Assembly: GCA_017792425.1 (NCBI GenBank)
Contig: CP051233.1
Location: forward strand, 1,212,402-1,276,401
From: Thalassovita sp.
Lineage (GTDB): Bacteria; Pseudomonadota; Alphaproteobacteria; Rhodobacterales; Rhodobacteraceae
Direction: 5' to 3'
Length of the DNA: 64,000 nt
Below the pieces are notes generated by a model. The model did not search any database and was not told the origin of the DNA. It was given only the letters and a program-made list of their open reading frames with translations. This document shows positions 5,743 to 15,374 of this stretch, one piece after another. Position 1 is the stretch's first letter. The number at the start of each line of letters is the position of its first letter. The translations under genes and the position numbers were made by a program.

Positions 5743-8007
5743 TCAGCCGCATTTGGAGTGCCCGCAGCTTCCACAGGTCATGCAGCCTTCCACCATGCGC
5801 ATGTCGTATTGGCCACAGCTGGGGCAGGCCTTGCCGCGCGGGGCGTTGTCCAGGTTCACCACTTGGGCTTGCGGGTCGGTTTTCAGCCCCATGCCCTCGC
5901 CCTCGATAAAGCCGATGCGGATCAGGTGTTGTTCGATCACGCCGCCGATGGCCGCTAGGATCGAGGGGATGTATTTGCCTTGCATCCATGCCCCACCGCG
6001 CGGGTCGAACACGGCTTTCAGTTCCTCCACCACGAAGGACACGTCGCCACCCCGGCGGAACACGGCGCTTATCATGCGCGTCAGGGCCAGAGTCCAAGCG
6101 TAGTGTTCCATGTTCTTGGAGTTGATGAACACTTCGAACGGGCGGCGGTGGCCGTTGATCAGGATGTCGTTGATCGTCAGATAGATCGCGTGTTCGCTGT
6201 CGGGCCACTTCAGCTTGTAGGTATGGCCTTCCAACGCCTGCGGACGGTCCAGGGGTTCGGCCATATAGATGACCTCTGCGCCGGTGTCGGCTTCTGGGGT
6301 CTTTTCGCTGGATTCGCTGACGGACAGGACTGAACCGGTCACGTCATTCGGACGGTAGGTGGTGCATCCCTTGCAGCCGGTTTCATAGGCTTGCATGTAG
6401 ACGTCCTTGAAATCGTCGAAAGAGATATCCTCGGGGCAGTTGATGGTTTTGGAGATCGACGAATCCACCCATTTCTGCGCGGCGGCCTGCATCCTGACAT
6501 GAGCCAGCGGGGCCAGTGTCTGCGCGTTCACGAAATAGCCGGGCAGAGGGGTGTCGCCGTACTTGTCACGCCACATCTGCACGGCGTAATCCACGACCTC
6601 TTCTTCGGTGCGCGATCCGTCCTTCTGCAGCACTTTGCGGGTGTAGGCATAAGCGAACACCGGTTCGATCCCCGAGGACACGTTTCCAGCATAAAGGCTG
6701 ATCGTTCCGGTGGGGGCGATCGAGGTCAGCAGGGCATTGCGTATGCCGTGGGCGCGGATTGCGTCACGCACGTCATCATCCATCTGCATCATGGTGCCCG
6801 AGGAAAGGTATTTTTCAGCGTCGAACAGGGGGAAAGCCCCCTTTTCCTTGGCGAGGTCGACAGAGGCCAGATAGGACGCACGGGCAATCTGTTTCAACCA
6901 GTCCTCTGCCTGTGTAGCGGCCCTGTCGGTGCCGTATTCCAGCCCCATCATCAGCAGCGCATCGGCCAGTCCCGTGACACCCAGACCGATCCGGCGTTTG
7001 TTCCGCGCTTCCTGAGCCTGCGCATCCAGCGGGAACTCGCTGGCGTCCACCACGTTGTCCATCATGCGAACGGCAGTGCGCACCAGATCATCCAGTGCCG
7101 CCAGGTCCAGCCTGGCATCCGGTTCAAACGGGTTCGCCACCAGCCGCGCAAGGTTGACGGAACCCAGCAGGCACGCACCGTAAGGGGGCAGGGGCTGTTC
7201 GCCGCAGGGGTTGGTGGCGGCGATGGTTTCGCAATAGGACAGGTTGTTGGCCTGATTGATCCGGTCAATGAAAATCACGCCCGGTTCAGCGAAGTCATAG
7301 GTGGACTTCATGATCTTGTTCCACAGGTCGCGCGCCTGCAGCGTATGGTAGATCTTGCCATTGTACTTCAGATCCCACGGGCCATCCGCTTTTACCGCCT
7401 CCATGAAATCATCGGTGACCAGAACGGACAGGTTGAACATGCGCAGGCGGGCGCTGTCGGACTTGGCCGTGATGAACTGCTCGATATCGGGGTGATCGCA
7501 GCGCATGGTCGCCATCATCGCGCCGCGGCGGCTGCCCGCTGACATGATAGTGCGGCACATCGCGTCCCACACGTCCATGAACGATAGCGGGCCAGAGGCG
7601 TCCGCCGCCACCCCCGCCACCGGTGCACCCTTGGGCCGGATGGTGCTGAAATCATAGCCGATGCCGCCACCCTGCTGCATGGTCAGCGCCGCCTCTTTCA
7701 GCATGTCAAAGATGCCGCCCATGCTGTCGGGGATGGTGCCCATGACAAAGCAGTTGAACAGTGTCACCTTGCGCCCGGTGCCTGCACCGGCTGTGATCCG
7801 GCCAGCCGGCAGGTATTTGAAATCCTCCAGCGCGGCATAGAACTTGTCTTCCCAGACCTCGGGTTCATTTTCCACCTGCGCCAAAGAGCGCGCGATTCGC
7901 CGCCATGTATCCTCGATCGTGCGGTCGATCGGGGTGCCGTCCGCCTCTTTCAGACGGTATTTCATGTCCCAGATCTGTTCGGAAATCGGGGCGGCAAATC
8001 GAGTCAT
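5743..8007 (-). CDS. nrdJ: Adenosylcobalamin-dependent ribonucleoside-diphosphate reductase (class II)
   Basis: The 754-residue enzyme reduces ribonucleotides to deoxyribonucleotides with coenzyme B12 as radical source, so it works with or without oxygen. The signature motifs are present: LFNCFVMG and PYGACLLGSVNL for the redox cysteines, NPCGEQ for the radical cysteine with its Asn and Glu, and a Cys-rich tail (CPSCGQ...CMTCGSCGHSKCG) that relays electrons or binds zinc. The length fits the shorter NrdJ class; some alphaproteobacterial forms exceed 1200 residues. AGGA precedes the ATG at a good distance. I looked for a cobalamin riboswitch upstream and did not see one. It stands alone and would suit the oxygen-limited, denitrifying lifestyle suggested by nirS. 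Confidence 0.93.
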   Translation of the reverse strand: MTRFAAPISEQIWDMKYRLKEADGTPIDRTIEDTWRRIARSLAQVENEPEVWEDKFYAALEDFKYLPAGRITAGAGTGRKVTLFNCFVMGTIPDSMGGIFDMLKEAALTMQQGGGIGYDFSTIRPKGAPVAGVAADASGPLSFMDVWDAMCRTIMSAGSRRGAMMATMRCDHPDIEQFITAKSDSARLRMFNLSVLVTDDFMEAVKADGPWDLKYNGKIYHTLQARDLWNKIMKSTYDFAEPGVIFIDRINQANNLSYCETIAATNPCGEQPLPPYGACLLGSVNLARLVANPFEPDARLDLAALDDLVRTAVRMMDNVVDASEFPLDAQAQEARNKRRIGLGVTGLADALLMMGLEYGTDRAATQAEDWLKQIARASYLASVDLAKEKGAFPLFDAEKYLSSGTMMQMDDDVRDAIRAHGIRNALLTSIAPTGTISLYAGNVSSGIEPVFAYAYTRKVLQKDGSRTEEEVVDYAVQMWRDKYGDTPLPGYFVNAQTLAPLAHVRMQAAAQKWVDSSISKTINCPEDISFDDFKDVYMQAYETGCKGCTTYRPNDVTGSVLSVSESSEKTPEADTGAEVIYMAEPLDRPQALEGHTYKLKWPDSEHAIYLTINDILINGHRRPFEVFINSKNMEHYAWTLALTRMISAVFRRGGDVSFVVEELKAVFDPRGGAWMQGKYIPSILAAIGGVIEQHLIRIGFIEGEGMGLKTDPQAQVVNLDNAPRGKACPSCGQYDMRMVEGCMTCGSCGHSKCG

Positions 8008-8198
8008 GGCAGGTGTCCTGTTGGTCCGAGAGTTGGTATATTATCCGAAAGGCCGGGCAGAAGCAGCCCCTACGGGCAGTCTCGTCTAGGCTCTGGTTTC
8101 ACGTCGGTCAACGATGAATCCGGGTCAGGTGAAACTTTGTTTGGATACTGCATTTAGTGTTTGACCTGTGCAGCCTACACCAATTATGGATGGATGTC

Positions 8199-8627
8199 AT
8201 GCCTAACCCCATCAACCTGATCAAGCTGAGCGTCGGCACCGAGAGCGTGGACGACCTTGCCGAATGGCAGGCGTTGCCGCGTGCGCAAACGTCTGACGGG
8301 TTGCCGCGCCATGTCACCAGGATGTGGCCAAAACGAGAGGCGGAACTGCTGAACGGCGGGTCAATCTATTGGGTGATCAAAGGTGTAATCCAATGCCGTC
8401 AAAGCGTATTGCGGCTGGATGAGGCTGAAGGCGCGGACGGCATTCGCCGCTGCGCCATTGTCCTGGACCCTACGTTGCATCGCACCGCACAGGCATTGCG
8501 GCGGCCGTTTCAGGGTTGGCGCTACCTGAAACCAGAAGATAGCCCCGCCGACCTTGCTGTGCGGCGCGCGGAACAGGCGCTACCGCCCGAACTGTCAGCC
8601 GCTCTTGCCGAAATTGGCGTGATTTGA
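8199..8627 (+). CDS. DUF1489 family protein
   Basis: This 142-residue cytosolic protein starts at the ATG at 8199 (MPNPINLIKLSVGTESV), which fits the family start better than an in-frame ATG at 8157. Family features seen are the LxLIKLxVG start, the TRMWPKR segment and GGSIYWVIKG. DUF1489 proteins are conserved across Alphaproteobacteria but their function is unknown to me. It diverges from nrdJ, and the SulP transporter follows 84 bases later on the same strand. Confidence 0.75.
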   Translation: MPNPINLIKLSVGTESVDDLAEWQALPRAQTSDGLPRHVTRMWPKREAELLNGGSIYWVIKGVIQCRQSVLRLDEAEGADGIRRCAIVLDPTLHRTAQALRRPFQGWRYLKPEDSPADLAVRRAEQALPPELSAALAEIGVI

Positions 8628-8711
8628 ACGGCCTCGCGAAAACCTGTTGCGAAACCGACGGCGACGTCTCAGCATAAACGGCAACCAACCACGTTTCGCG
8701 GGAAAGACCAC

Positions 8712-9977
8712 GTGTTCCGACCTCAATTGCTGACCAGCCTGCAGGGATACTCTGCCGCCGTCTTTCGGGCGGATTTGCAGGCGGGTATTTCCGTTGCGCT
8801 TGTTGCTCTGCCATTGTCGCTGGCCATCGCCATTGCGTCTGGCGCGGCGCCCGAACAGGGCTTAGTGACCGCGATAGTCGCGGGGTTCCTGATCTCCGCC
8901 CTAGGGGGCAGCCATGTGCAGGTCGGCGGGCCGACCGGAGCGTTCATCGTTGTGGTCGCCGGGGTAATCGCGGAACACGGCTATGACGGTCTGGTCCTGG
9001 CAACACTGATGGCAGGGGGTATCCTGCTGGTCGCCGGCCGGTTGAGGCTGGGGTCGCTGATCGCCCATGTCCCCGAGGCCGTGATCAACGGGTTTACCAT
9101 CGGCATTGCATTGATCATCGCGTTTTCGCAAATGAAAGACCTGCTGGGATTGCGCCCGGTAGAGGATCCGGCGGACCTTGTGCACAAGGTGCCTGCGTTG
9201 TGGGCTGCGCGCGATACCGTGAACCTGTCTGCGCTGGGGATAGGGCTGCTGACAATGGTGTTGATCGTGACCTTTCGCCGTGCCGCGCCACGCTGGCCCG
9301 GGTTGATCGTCGCTGTTGCCATTGGGTCTGCCCTTGTGGCTGTCGGCGGCCTGCAGGTGGAAACCGTTGCTGATCGCTTTGGGGCGTTGACGGGTAAGCT
9401 TCCCCTGCCGCAACTGCCCAGTATATCAGTGGCGCGAATGCAGGAACTGTTTCCCTCGGCCTTGGTGATCGCCTTTTTGGCGGGGGTGGAATCGTTGCTG
9501 TCCGCAATCGTCGCGGATCGGATGACGGAACGCCGGCACAAGCCAAATGCCGAACTTGTGGCCCAGGGAACGGCTAACCTTGCGTCGGCTCTGTTTGGTG
9601 GTTTGCCTGCGACAGGCGCGATTGCCCGGACTGCCACCAATATCCGCGCCGGGGGGCAGACACCGGTTGCGGGAATGGTGCATGCCCTGGTGATCTGGGC
9701 GTTGATGGCTTTGGCGGCGCCCCTGGCCGGTGCGATGGCGATGCCCGCGATGTCCGCCTTGTTGATCCTGACCGCTTGGAACATGTCCGAGCCACACAAA
9801 TGGCGCGGCTACATGTCCGCGCGCCACTCGGACAAGGTGCTGCTGGTCCTGACGCTGGGGCTAACCGTTCTGGTGGATTTGACCGTCGCCATCGGAACCG
9901 GCGTCGCACTGGGTCTGGCCTTCCGCTTGCGTCGCCGTCAGGCCCCGGCCCAGAACTGGGATCCGCGCGATATGTGA
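8712..9977 (+). CDS. SulP-family inorganic anion transporter without STAS domain
   Basis: The 421-residue membrane protein begins with a GTG (MFRPQLLTSLQGYSAAVFRADLQAG) and has the SulP entry motif, the GGSHVQVGGPTGAFIVVVAG substrate-site segment and about 10-12 hydrophobic helices. It ends soon after the last helix (RRRQAPAQNWDPRDM), so the cytoplasmic STAS domain usual in SulP proteins is missing. Substrates of the family include sulfate, bicarbonate and other small anions; none can be chosen here. A GGGAAAG lies upstream of the GTG. Confidence 0.85.
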   Translation: MFRPQLLTSLQGYSAAVFRADLQAGISVALVALPLSLAIAIASGAAPEQGLVTAIVAGFLISALGGSHVQVGGPTGAFIVVVAGVIAEHGYDGLVLATLMAGGILLVAGRLRLGSLIAHVPEAVINGFTIGIALIIAFSQMKDLLGLRPVEDPADLVHKVPALWAARDTVNLSALGIGLLTMVLIVTFRRAAPRWPGLIVAVAIGSALVAVGGLQVETVADRFGALTGKLPLPQLPSISVARMQELFPSALVIAFLAGVESLLSAIVADRMTERRHKPNAELVAQGTANLASALFGGLPATGAIARTATNIRAGGQTPVAGMVHALVIWALMALAAPLAGAMAMPAMSALLILTAWNMSEPHKWRGYMSARHSDKVLLVLTLGLTVLVDLTVAIGTGVALGLAFRLRRRQAPAQNWDPRDM

Positions 9978-10072
9978 CCTGCTGGAATCGCACCGCGTGA
10001 CAAGCTGTTGCTTGCCCCTTGGGGCTGCATCCGATAGACGCGGGCGCGAGTTCATTGGCAAGGACGCGAGCG

Positions 10073-11563
10073 ATGGCCAAAGAGAAGAAAGCCCCCCGCC
10101 CCAAGGCAGAGACGCCCAAGGGGTTCCGCGACTATTTCGGCGCCGAGGTGACCGAGCGCACCGAGATGCTGCAAAAGATCGCCGGGGTCTACCATCGCTA
10201 TGGGTTTGACGCGCTGGAAAGCAGCGCCGTGGAAACGGTTGAGGCGCTGGGAAAATTCCTGCCCGACGTGGATCGCCCGAACGAAGGCGTATTCGCCTGG
10301 CAGGAAGCGGATGAAAAGGACAACGGCGACTGGTTGGCGCTGCGCTATGACTTGACCGCGCCGTTGGCCCGCGTCTACGCCCAGCACCGCAACGATCTGC
10401 CCACACCTTACCGCCGTTATGCGATGGGCCCGGTCTGGCGCAACGAGAAGCCCGGTCCGGGTCGTTTCCGCCAGTTCTATCAATGCGACGCGGATACCGT
10501 CGGCGCGGCCAGCGTGGCGGCGGATGCGGAGATTTGCGCTATGCTGGCGGATACGCTGGAAGAGGTCGGCATTCCTCGCGGTGATTACTTGGTGCGTGTG
10601 AACAACCGAAAGGTGCTGAACGGGGTGCTGGAGGCGATGGGCTTGAATGAAGACGCGGGCACTGACCGCGACGCCGTTCTGCGTACCATCGACAAATTCG
10701 ACAAGGTCGGCAAGGATGGCGTTCGCGAGTTGCTGACCAAGGGCCGGCTGGATGCCTCGGGCGCGTTCATTGACGGCGTTGGCCTAACCGACGCGCAGGC
10801 AGACCCGGTGGTGGCATTCCTGACCTCAAAGGCAGCGGATGCAGCTGGAACTCTGGCCAACTTGCGCGCCGCAGTCGGGGCATCGGTGATCGGGCTGAAA
10901 GGTATAGAAGAATTGGAAACCATAGCGGAGTTGGTACAGGCGCAAGACTATGGTGCTGACCGGATCGAGATCGACCCTTCGGTCGTACGCGGTCTAGGTT
11001 ACTACACCGGCCCGGTGTTCGAGGCTGAACTGACCTTTGAAATCTTCGACGAAAAGGGCCGCAAACGGCAATTCGGATCTGTCGCGGGCGGTGGACGTTA
11101 TGATGATCTGGTCAAGCGTTTCACCGGACAGGAAGTACCCGCCACCGGTGTGTCCATCGGGGTGGATCGCCTGTTGGCCGCCCTGCGTGAAAAGGGCCGC
11201 ATCCAAAGCCAGTCCACCGGCCCAGTTGTCGTTACCGTGATGGATCGCGACCGTATGGCCGACTATCAGGCCATTGTCGCAGAACTGCGTAACGCGGGCA
11301 TCCGCGCAGAGGTTTACCTGGGCAACCCCAAGAACTTCGGCAACCAGTTGAAATACGCGGACAAACGCAATTCCCCCGTCGCCATCATCGAGGGCGGGGA
11401 CGAAAAGGCGCGCGGCGTGGTGCAGATCAAGGATTTGATCCTGGGGGCCAAGATCGCCGAAAACGCCACGCTGGAAGAATGGAAGGAACGCCCCAGCCAG
11501 TACGAAGTATCGCGGGCAGACTTGATCGCCAAGGTACGCGAAATCCTTGAAGGACAGGGCTGA
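10073..11563 (+). CDS. hisS: Histidine--tRNA ligase
   Basis: HisS charges tRNA-His with histidine. The 496-residue protein has the class II start (TPKGFRDYFGAEVTER), motif 2 (RYAMGPVWRNEKPGPGRFRQFYQCDADTVG), the histidine A region (RGLGYYTGPVFE) and motif 3 (GSVAGGGRYDDLV...TGVSIGVDRL), then an anticodon-binding domain. I chose the ATG at 10073 (MAKEKKAPRPK) over one at 10019 because AAGGA precedes it and the upstream residues are not conserved-looking. It is the first gene of an operon with hisZ and hisG, which overlap it by one and four bases. Confidence 0.95.
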   Translation: MAKEKKAPRPKAETPKGFRDYFGAEVTERTEMLQKIAGVYHRYGFDALESSAVETVEALGKFLPDVDRPNEGVFAWQEADEKDNGDWLALRYDLTAPLARVYAQHRNDLPTPYRRYAMGPVWRNEKPGPGRFRQFYQCDADTVGAASVAADAEICAMLADTLEEVGIPRGDYLVRVNNRKVLNGVLEAMGLNEDAGTDRDAVLRTIDKFDKVGKDGVRELLTKGRLDASGAFIDGVGLTDAQADPVVAFLTSKAADAAGTLANLRAAVGASVIGLKGIEELETIAELVQAQDYGADRIEIDPSVVRGLGYYTGPVFEAELTFEIFDEKGRKRQFGSVAGGGRYDDLVKRFTGQEVPATGVSIGVDRLLAALREKGRIQSQSTGPVVVTVMDRDRMADYQAIVAELRNAGIRAEVYLGNPKNFGNQLKYADKRNSPVAIIEGGDEKARGVVQIKDLILGAKIAENATLEEWKERPSQYEVSRADLIAKVREILEGQG

Positions 11564-12648
11564 TGCCAGAACGCGCCGTCATCCGGGCCAAGGCGGCAAG
11601 CCTGCGCGCCCTGTTCGAAGCCGAAGGGGCGCAGGTGGTCGAAACCGCGATCCTGCAACCGGCCGATACCCTTCTTGATCTCTATGGTGAAGATATCCGT
11701 GCTCGTGCCTACGTGACCTCGGACGCGCTGCGGGGTGAACAGATGCTGCGCCCGGATTTTACCGTGCCCGTCGTGCAGATGCACATGGCCTACGGCGCGG
11801 AACCGGCCCGCTATACCTACGCAGGCGAAGTGTTCCGCCGGCAAGAAGACAGCGCCGAACGCGCCAACGAATACACGCAGGTCGGGTACGAGGTCTTTGA
11901 CCGTGACAATCCCGTGGATGCCGATGCCGAAGTGTTCACCCTGATCCGGCGCGCGTTGGGCGATCTGCCCGTACGGGCGGCCACCGGGGATATCGGTGTC
12001 CTGATGGCTGCCGTGGACGGGCTGGACACGACAGAGGCGCGCAAGGCCGCGTTGCGGCGCCACATTTGGCATCCGCGCCGGTTTCGCGCCCTGATAGATC
12101 GCTACGCGGGGCGCAGCCCCGTTCCGCCGACGCGCGCTGCCTTGCTGGCAGCCACGGATCCTTTCGCAGAACAGTTTCCCGAAATCGGCCTGCGTACCCG
12201 TGCCGAGGTCGAAACCCGTATCGCCACCCTGATGGCCGATGCCCAGGCTGCACCGCTGTCCGAACGTGAGGTGCAGTTGCTGGACGCGATCCTGTCGGTC
12301 CGGGAAAACTTGCCGAACGCGCTAGAACACCTGCGCGACATCGCGGTCGACATGCCCAGCATACACCCGGCCGTGGAACGTATCGCGGCGCGGATGAAGG
12401 CGCTGGAAAAACGGGGCGTGGACGTTGCTCTGCTGGATTTTGAGGCCAGCTATGGCCGGACCTCGATGGAATATTACGACGGTTTCGTTTTCGGGTTTTA
12501 CGCCGAAACCCGCGCCGATCTTCCGGCTGTCGCGACAGGTGGGCGCTATGACGCGCTGACTCGCGTACTGGGGCAGGGGGCGGAAATCCCAGCCGTGGGC
12601 GCGGTGATCCGTCCGGGGCTGATGCTGGAACTGGAGGGTGGACAATGA
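11563..12648 (+). CDS. hisZ: ATP phosphoribosyltransferase regulatory subunit
   Basis: HisZ is a HisS paralogue that lost the ligase function and serves as the regulatory subunit of short-form HisG, forming a hetero-octamer that makes the first step of histidine synthesis. The 361 residues keep class II core segments (RPDFTVPVVQMHMAYG, YTQVGYEVFD, ATGGRYDALTRVLG) but lack the C-terminal anticodon-binding domain. The ATG shares its A with the stop of hisS, so translation is probably coupled. The pairing with a 231-residue HisG next door confirms the call. Confidence 0.93.
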   Translation: MPERAVIRAKAASLRALFEAEGAQVVETAILQPADTLLDLYGEDIRARAYVTSDALRGEQMLRPDFTVPVVQMHMAYGAEPARYTYAGEVFRRQEDSAERANEYTQVGYEVFDRDNPVDADAEVFTLIRRALGDLPVRAATGDIGVLMAAVDGLDTTEARKAALRRHIWHPRRFRALIDRYAGRSPVPPTRAALLAATDPFAEQFPEIGLRTRAEVETRIATLMADAQAAPLSEREVQLLDAILSVRENLPNALEHLRDIAVDMPSIHPAVERIAARMKALEKRGVDVALLDFEASYGRTSMEYYDGFVFGFYAETRADLPAVATGGRYDALTRVLGQGAEIPAVGAVIRPGLMLELEGGQ

Positions 12649-13340
12649 GCGTGAAGCTGGGTGTGCCTTCCAAGGGCCGACTGATGGAAAAGACGTTCGA
12701 CTGGTTCGGTGAGCGCGGCATCAAGCTAAGCCGAACGGGGTCGGACCGCGAGTATGCAGGCGCTGTGGATGGTGTGGCCAATGTCGAACTGGTCCTGCTT
12801 TCCGCTGGTGAAATTCCCCGCGAACTGGCCGCCGGGCGCATCCATCTGGGTGTCACCGGCACCGACCTTGTGCGTGAAAAACTGGCGCAATGGGATCAGC
12901 AGGTCGAGGAACTGGCCGAACTGGGCTTTGGGCACGCCGACCTGATCATCGCCGTTCCGAACGCTTGGGTCGACGTGGACACGCTGGATGATCTGGATGC
13001 CGCATCCGCCGCGTTCCGTGCGCACCATGGCTTTCGTTTGCGTATCGCAACGAAATACCACCGTCTTGTCAGAGAGTTTCTGCGAGACAACGGCGTTGCC
13101 GACTATCAGTTGGTGGACAGCCAGGGTGCGACAGAAGGCACGGTCAAAAACGAAACCGCCGAGGCCGTCGCCGACATTACTTCGACCGGGGACACGCTTC
13201 GGGCCAACCATCTGAAAATCCTCGCTGACGGGCTGATCCTGAAGTCGCAAGCCACGCTTTTCCGGTCGCGCAAAGCACCGTTGGACGAAGCTGAACGTGA
13301 GGCGCTGACCGAACTTTGTTCCAGGTTGAAGGTCGATTGA
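12645..13340 (+). CDS. hisG: ATP phosphoribosyltransferase, short form
   Basis: This enzyme condenses ATP with PRPP to phosphoribosyl-ATP, the committed step to histidine. The 231-residue protein has the family start (LGVPSKGRLMEKTFDWF), the GVTGTDLV segment and the PRPP loop region (DYQLVDSQGATEGTVKN). It lacks the C-terminal ACT-like regulatory domain of long HisG, as expected when HisZ is present. It overlaps hisZ by ATGA. The remaining his genes are not in the window except hisN at 25.3 kb. Confidence 0.95.
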   Translation: MSVKLGVPSKGRLMEKTFDWFGERGIKLSRTGSDREYAGAVDGVANVELVLLSAGEIPRELAAGRIHLGVTGTDLVREKLAQWDQQVEELAELGFGHADLIIAVPNAWVDVDTLDDLDAASAAFRAHHGFRLRIATKYHRLVREFLRDNGVADYQLVDSQGATEGTVKNETAEAVADITSTGDTLRANHLKILADGLILKSQATLFRSRKAPLDEAEREALTELCSRLKVD

Positions 13341-13461
13341 GGCTCGGATATCGACGCTAATTGCTCGTCGCTCTGTTGTTGATGCTGATCACGTGAATAC
13401 GCGGCTTTTTGAATGTTTCCTTTTGGCAACATCCGATTCGGCGTCTCTACGCATGGTTGGG

Positions 13462-13477
13462 TTAATATTTGATTAAC
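13462..13477. promoter_or_regulatory. CtrA-type binding site upstream of the outer-membrane protein gene
   Basis: TTAA at 13462-13465, seven bases, then TTAAC at 13473-13477 make a full TTAA-N7-TTAA(C) half-site pair, the consensus for the response regulator CtrA in Alphaproteobacteria. It lies 113 bases before the ATG of the barrel protein. CtrA in Rhodobacteraceae controls motility, gene transfer agents and envelope genes. Binding is inferred from sequence only. Confidence 0.55.
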
Positions 13478-13589
13478 GGCTCGCAAAGGCGCAGATTCTT
13501 CCCAGGTAGCATTTGGTGGGTACTGAAACGATGCGCTACTTACTCTTTGCTCCCAATAAAAATATAAACTACAGCAAGGATTTACAGGC

Positions 13590-14510
13590 ATGAAACAGAA
13601 ACTATTGACTACTGTGTGTGCGCTGGCGTTCACACTTCCAGCTGTCGCCTTCGCGGGGGATTGGCAGGGCAATGCAACTCTCGGCTTCGCCAGTTCTGAC
13701 ATTGACGGCGCGCCGGACAACCTGACCGCAACCACCTTGGACCTTCACGGAGAATACGACACCGGAGTCGGTTTTGTTCTCGGGGTCGACGCGGCCATCG
13801 GTAAATTGAAGATGTCAGGTACTCCGATCGATGAATCCGTCAACTATTTTGCTTTGACCGGTATGTATGGTCTGTCCAATGGTCTGAGCGTCGGGGCCTA
13901 TGCCGAACGTGGAGCGGTGTCAGATAGCACGCTGATTCCTGTTGATCTGGAGATGACCTCTTTCGGGCTCGTTCTCGGCTATTCCCTCGGAAGCGTCGAC
14001 GGTGAGATTTACTATGGGACCAGCGATACCGACCCGTCACTACCTGCTGGTATCGATGTGAATGACCTGGGCCTTCGCGCTGCATTCTCGCCGGTACAAA
14101 ATGTCGAGGTGAACGCCGTGATTGCGCGTACACGGATTTCCGGTGGCGGCCCGGACGTTGACCTCGACTTGATCGGGCTGGGTGGTAGCTATGCCATCAA
14201 CCACGCCTTGACCGCCTTTGGCGGAGTGCAGAAAGCGTCTCTGGACATCCTTAGTGCCGATGCCACGACAATCGGTCTCGGGTTGGCCTATCAGACTGCT
14301 GCACTTGGTATCCCGACCACGCTGTCGCTCGAAGTTGCAAGAACCAGTATCGATGTGGGCGGCCCGAGCGAGGATGTAGATACCGTACGCGTTGGCATCA
14401 GCATTCCGCTAGGCAAGTCGGCTACTTCTGTGCCGTTGAACAGTGTTGCAGGCGCAGTGGCAAATGGTGGCCATAGCGTTCTGACCTCGGCTTTGCTGGG
14501 TGTGTTCTAA
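13590..14510 (+). CDS. Outer-membrane beta-barrel (porin-like) protein
   Basis: The 306-residue protein has a clear signal peptide (MKQKLLTTVCALAFTLPAVAFA, cut after the last Ala) followed by alternating hydrophobic and polar residues with regular turns (GVGFVLGVDAAIG, GLSVGAYAERG, GEIYYGTSD), typical of a beta barrel of about 12-16 strands. It ends with Phe (LLGVF), as outer-membrane proteins usually do. Substrate is unknown. Base composition is less GC-rich than its neighbours. A CtrA-type box lies upstream and a strong hairpin follows, so it is probably a single-gene unit. Confidence 0.7.
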   Translation: MKQKLLTTVCALAFTLPAVAFAGDWQGNATLGFASSDIDGAPDNLTATTLDLHGEYDTGVGFVLGVDAAIGKLKMSGTPIDESVNYFALTGMYGLSNGLSVGAYAERGAVSDSTLIPVDLEMTSFGLVLGYSLGSVDGEIYYGTSDTDPSLPAGIDVNDLGLRAAFSPVQNVEVNAVIARTRISGGGPDVDLDLIGLGGSYAINHALTAFGGVQKASLDILSADATTIGLGLAYQTAALGIPTTLSLEVARTSIDVGGPSEDVDTVRVGISIPLGKSATSVPLNSVAGAVANGGHSVLTSALLGVF

Positions 14511-14530
14511 GATACGTTTCCCATGACAAC

Positions 14531-14561
14531 CAAGCAGCCCGGACAGCATCCGGGCTGCTTG
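14531..14561 (+). terminator. Strong hairpin terminator between the barrel protein and crotonase genes
   Basis: CAAGCAGCCCGG (14531-14542) and CCGGGCTGCTTG (14550-14561) form a perfect 12-bp stem with loop ACAGCAT. It sits between two convergent genes, 21 bases after the + strand stop and just beyond the end of the minus-strand gene, so it could serve both. No long U run follows. Confidence 0.7.
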
Positions 14562-14573
14562 GTCGATCCGCTG

Positions 14574-15374
14574 CTAGATCTCGTCAAATCGTCCGCCACG
14601 CCCCATGCCCGATGCAAAGCGCGCGGCGCCGGCCACGCCTTCTGCGGCCAGTACTGCGACAGACGCCCATTCGCGCTTCAGTGCTGCCCCTAATTGCAGT
14701 GGGGCAGGGCGGGCCGAAAGGTGGTCGGCGCGCATGCACATCTGCGGAAACTTCAGCAGGCTTTCCGCCAGTTCCATTGCCCCGGACAGCGCTTCGCCAG
14801 AGGGGGTCAGCCGGTTGATCAGCCCCATGTCCATCGCCTCATTCGCTCCGACTGCGCGTCCTGTCAGGATCAAGTCATTCGCGCGGCCCTGACCGATCAA
14901 AGCGGGCAGGCGTACCGTGCCCCCGTCGATCAGCGGCACCCCCCAGCGGCGGCAATACACGCCCAGGCTGGCATCTTCGGCCGCGACGCGCATGTCGCAC
15001 CAGATCGCAAGTTCCAATCCACCGGCAACGGCGTGACCCTCGATTGCCGCGATCACGGGTTTTGACAACATCAGCCGGGTTGGGCCCATCGGCCCCGGTA
15101 TCGGATGTGCCACCGGATCCCAGTTCGGTGGTATGTCCAGCGACCTGATCCATTCCGCGCCATTCCCGTCAGCGGCGGCCTTCAGATCGAACCCGGCGCA
15201 GAAAACGCTGCCAGTTCCGGTCAGTATCGCGATGTCCGCCGACGCATCCCTGTCAAACTCTTGAAAGGCCGTGAACAGCGCCAACGCGGTTTCCGGGTCC
15301 ACCGCGTTGCGCACGTCGCGACGGTCAATCATGACCACGCGCACGCGGCCTTCGTTCCTGATCAGAATCCCCAT
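14574..15374 (-). CDS. Crotonase / enoyl-CoA hydratase family protein
   Basis: The 266-residue protein has both oxyanion-hole segments of the crotonase fold: GSVFCAGFDLKAAA near residue 60 and GHAVAGGLELAIWCDMRVAAEDASLG near residue 120. Members hydrate enoyl-CoA esters or do related reactions on acyl-CoA. The exact substrate cannot be told from the sequence, and no beta-oxidation genes are adjacent. GGAGG lies upstream of the ATG. It converges on the barrel protein gene. Confidence 0.85.
   Translation of the reverse strand: MGILIRNEGRVRVVMIDRRDVRNAVDPETALALFTAFQEFDRDASADIAILTGTGSVFCAGFDLKAAADGNGAEWIRSLDIPPNWDPVAHPIPGPMGPTRLMLSKPVIAAIEGHAVAGGLELAIWCDMRVAAEDASLGVYCRRWGVPLIDGGTVRLPALIGQGRANDLILTGRAVGANEAMDMGLINRLTPSGEALSGAMELAESLLKFPQMCMRADHLSARPAPLQLGAALKREWASVAVLAAEGVAGAARFASGMGRGGRFDEI

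Noticed and set aside
6391..7542. Long + strand open frame opposite nrdJ
   Set aside because: It lies wholly antisense to a clear enzyme gene, has no recognisable domain, and is His/Arg/Gln-rich as expected from reading a GC-rich gene backwards.
8008..8198. Cobalamin riboswitch before nrdJ
   Set aside because: I saw no B12-box-like sequence or the expected set of hairpins in the 190 bases between nrdJ and the DUF1489 gene.
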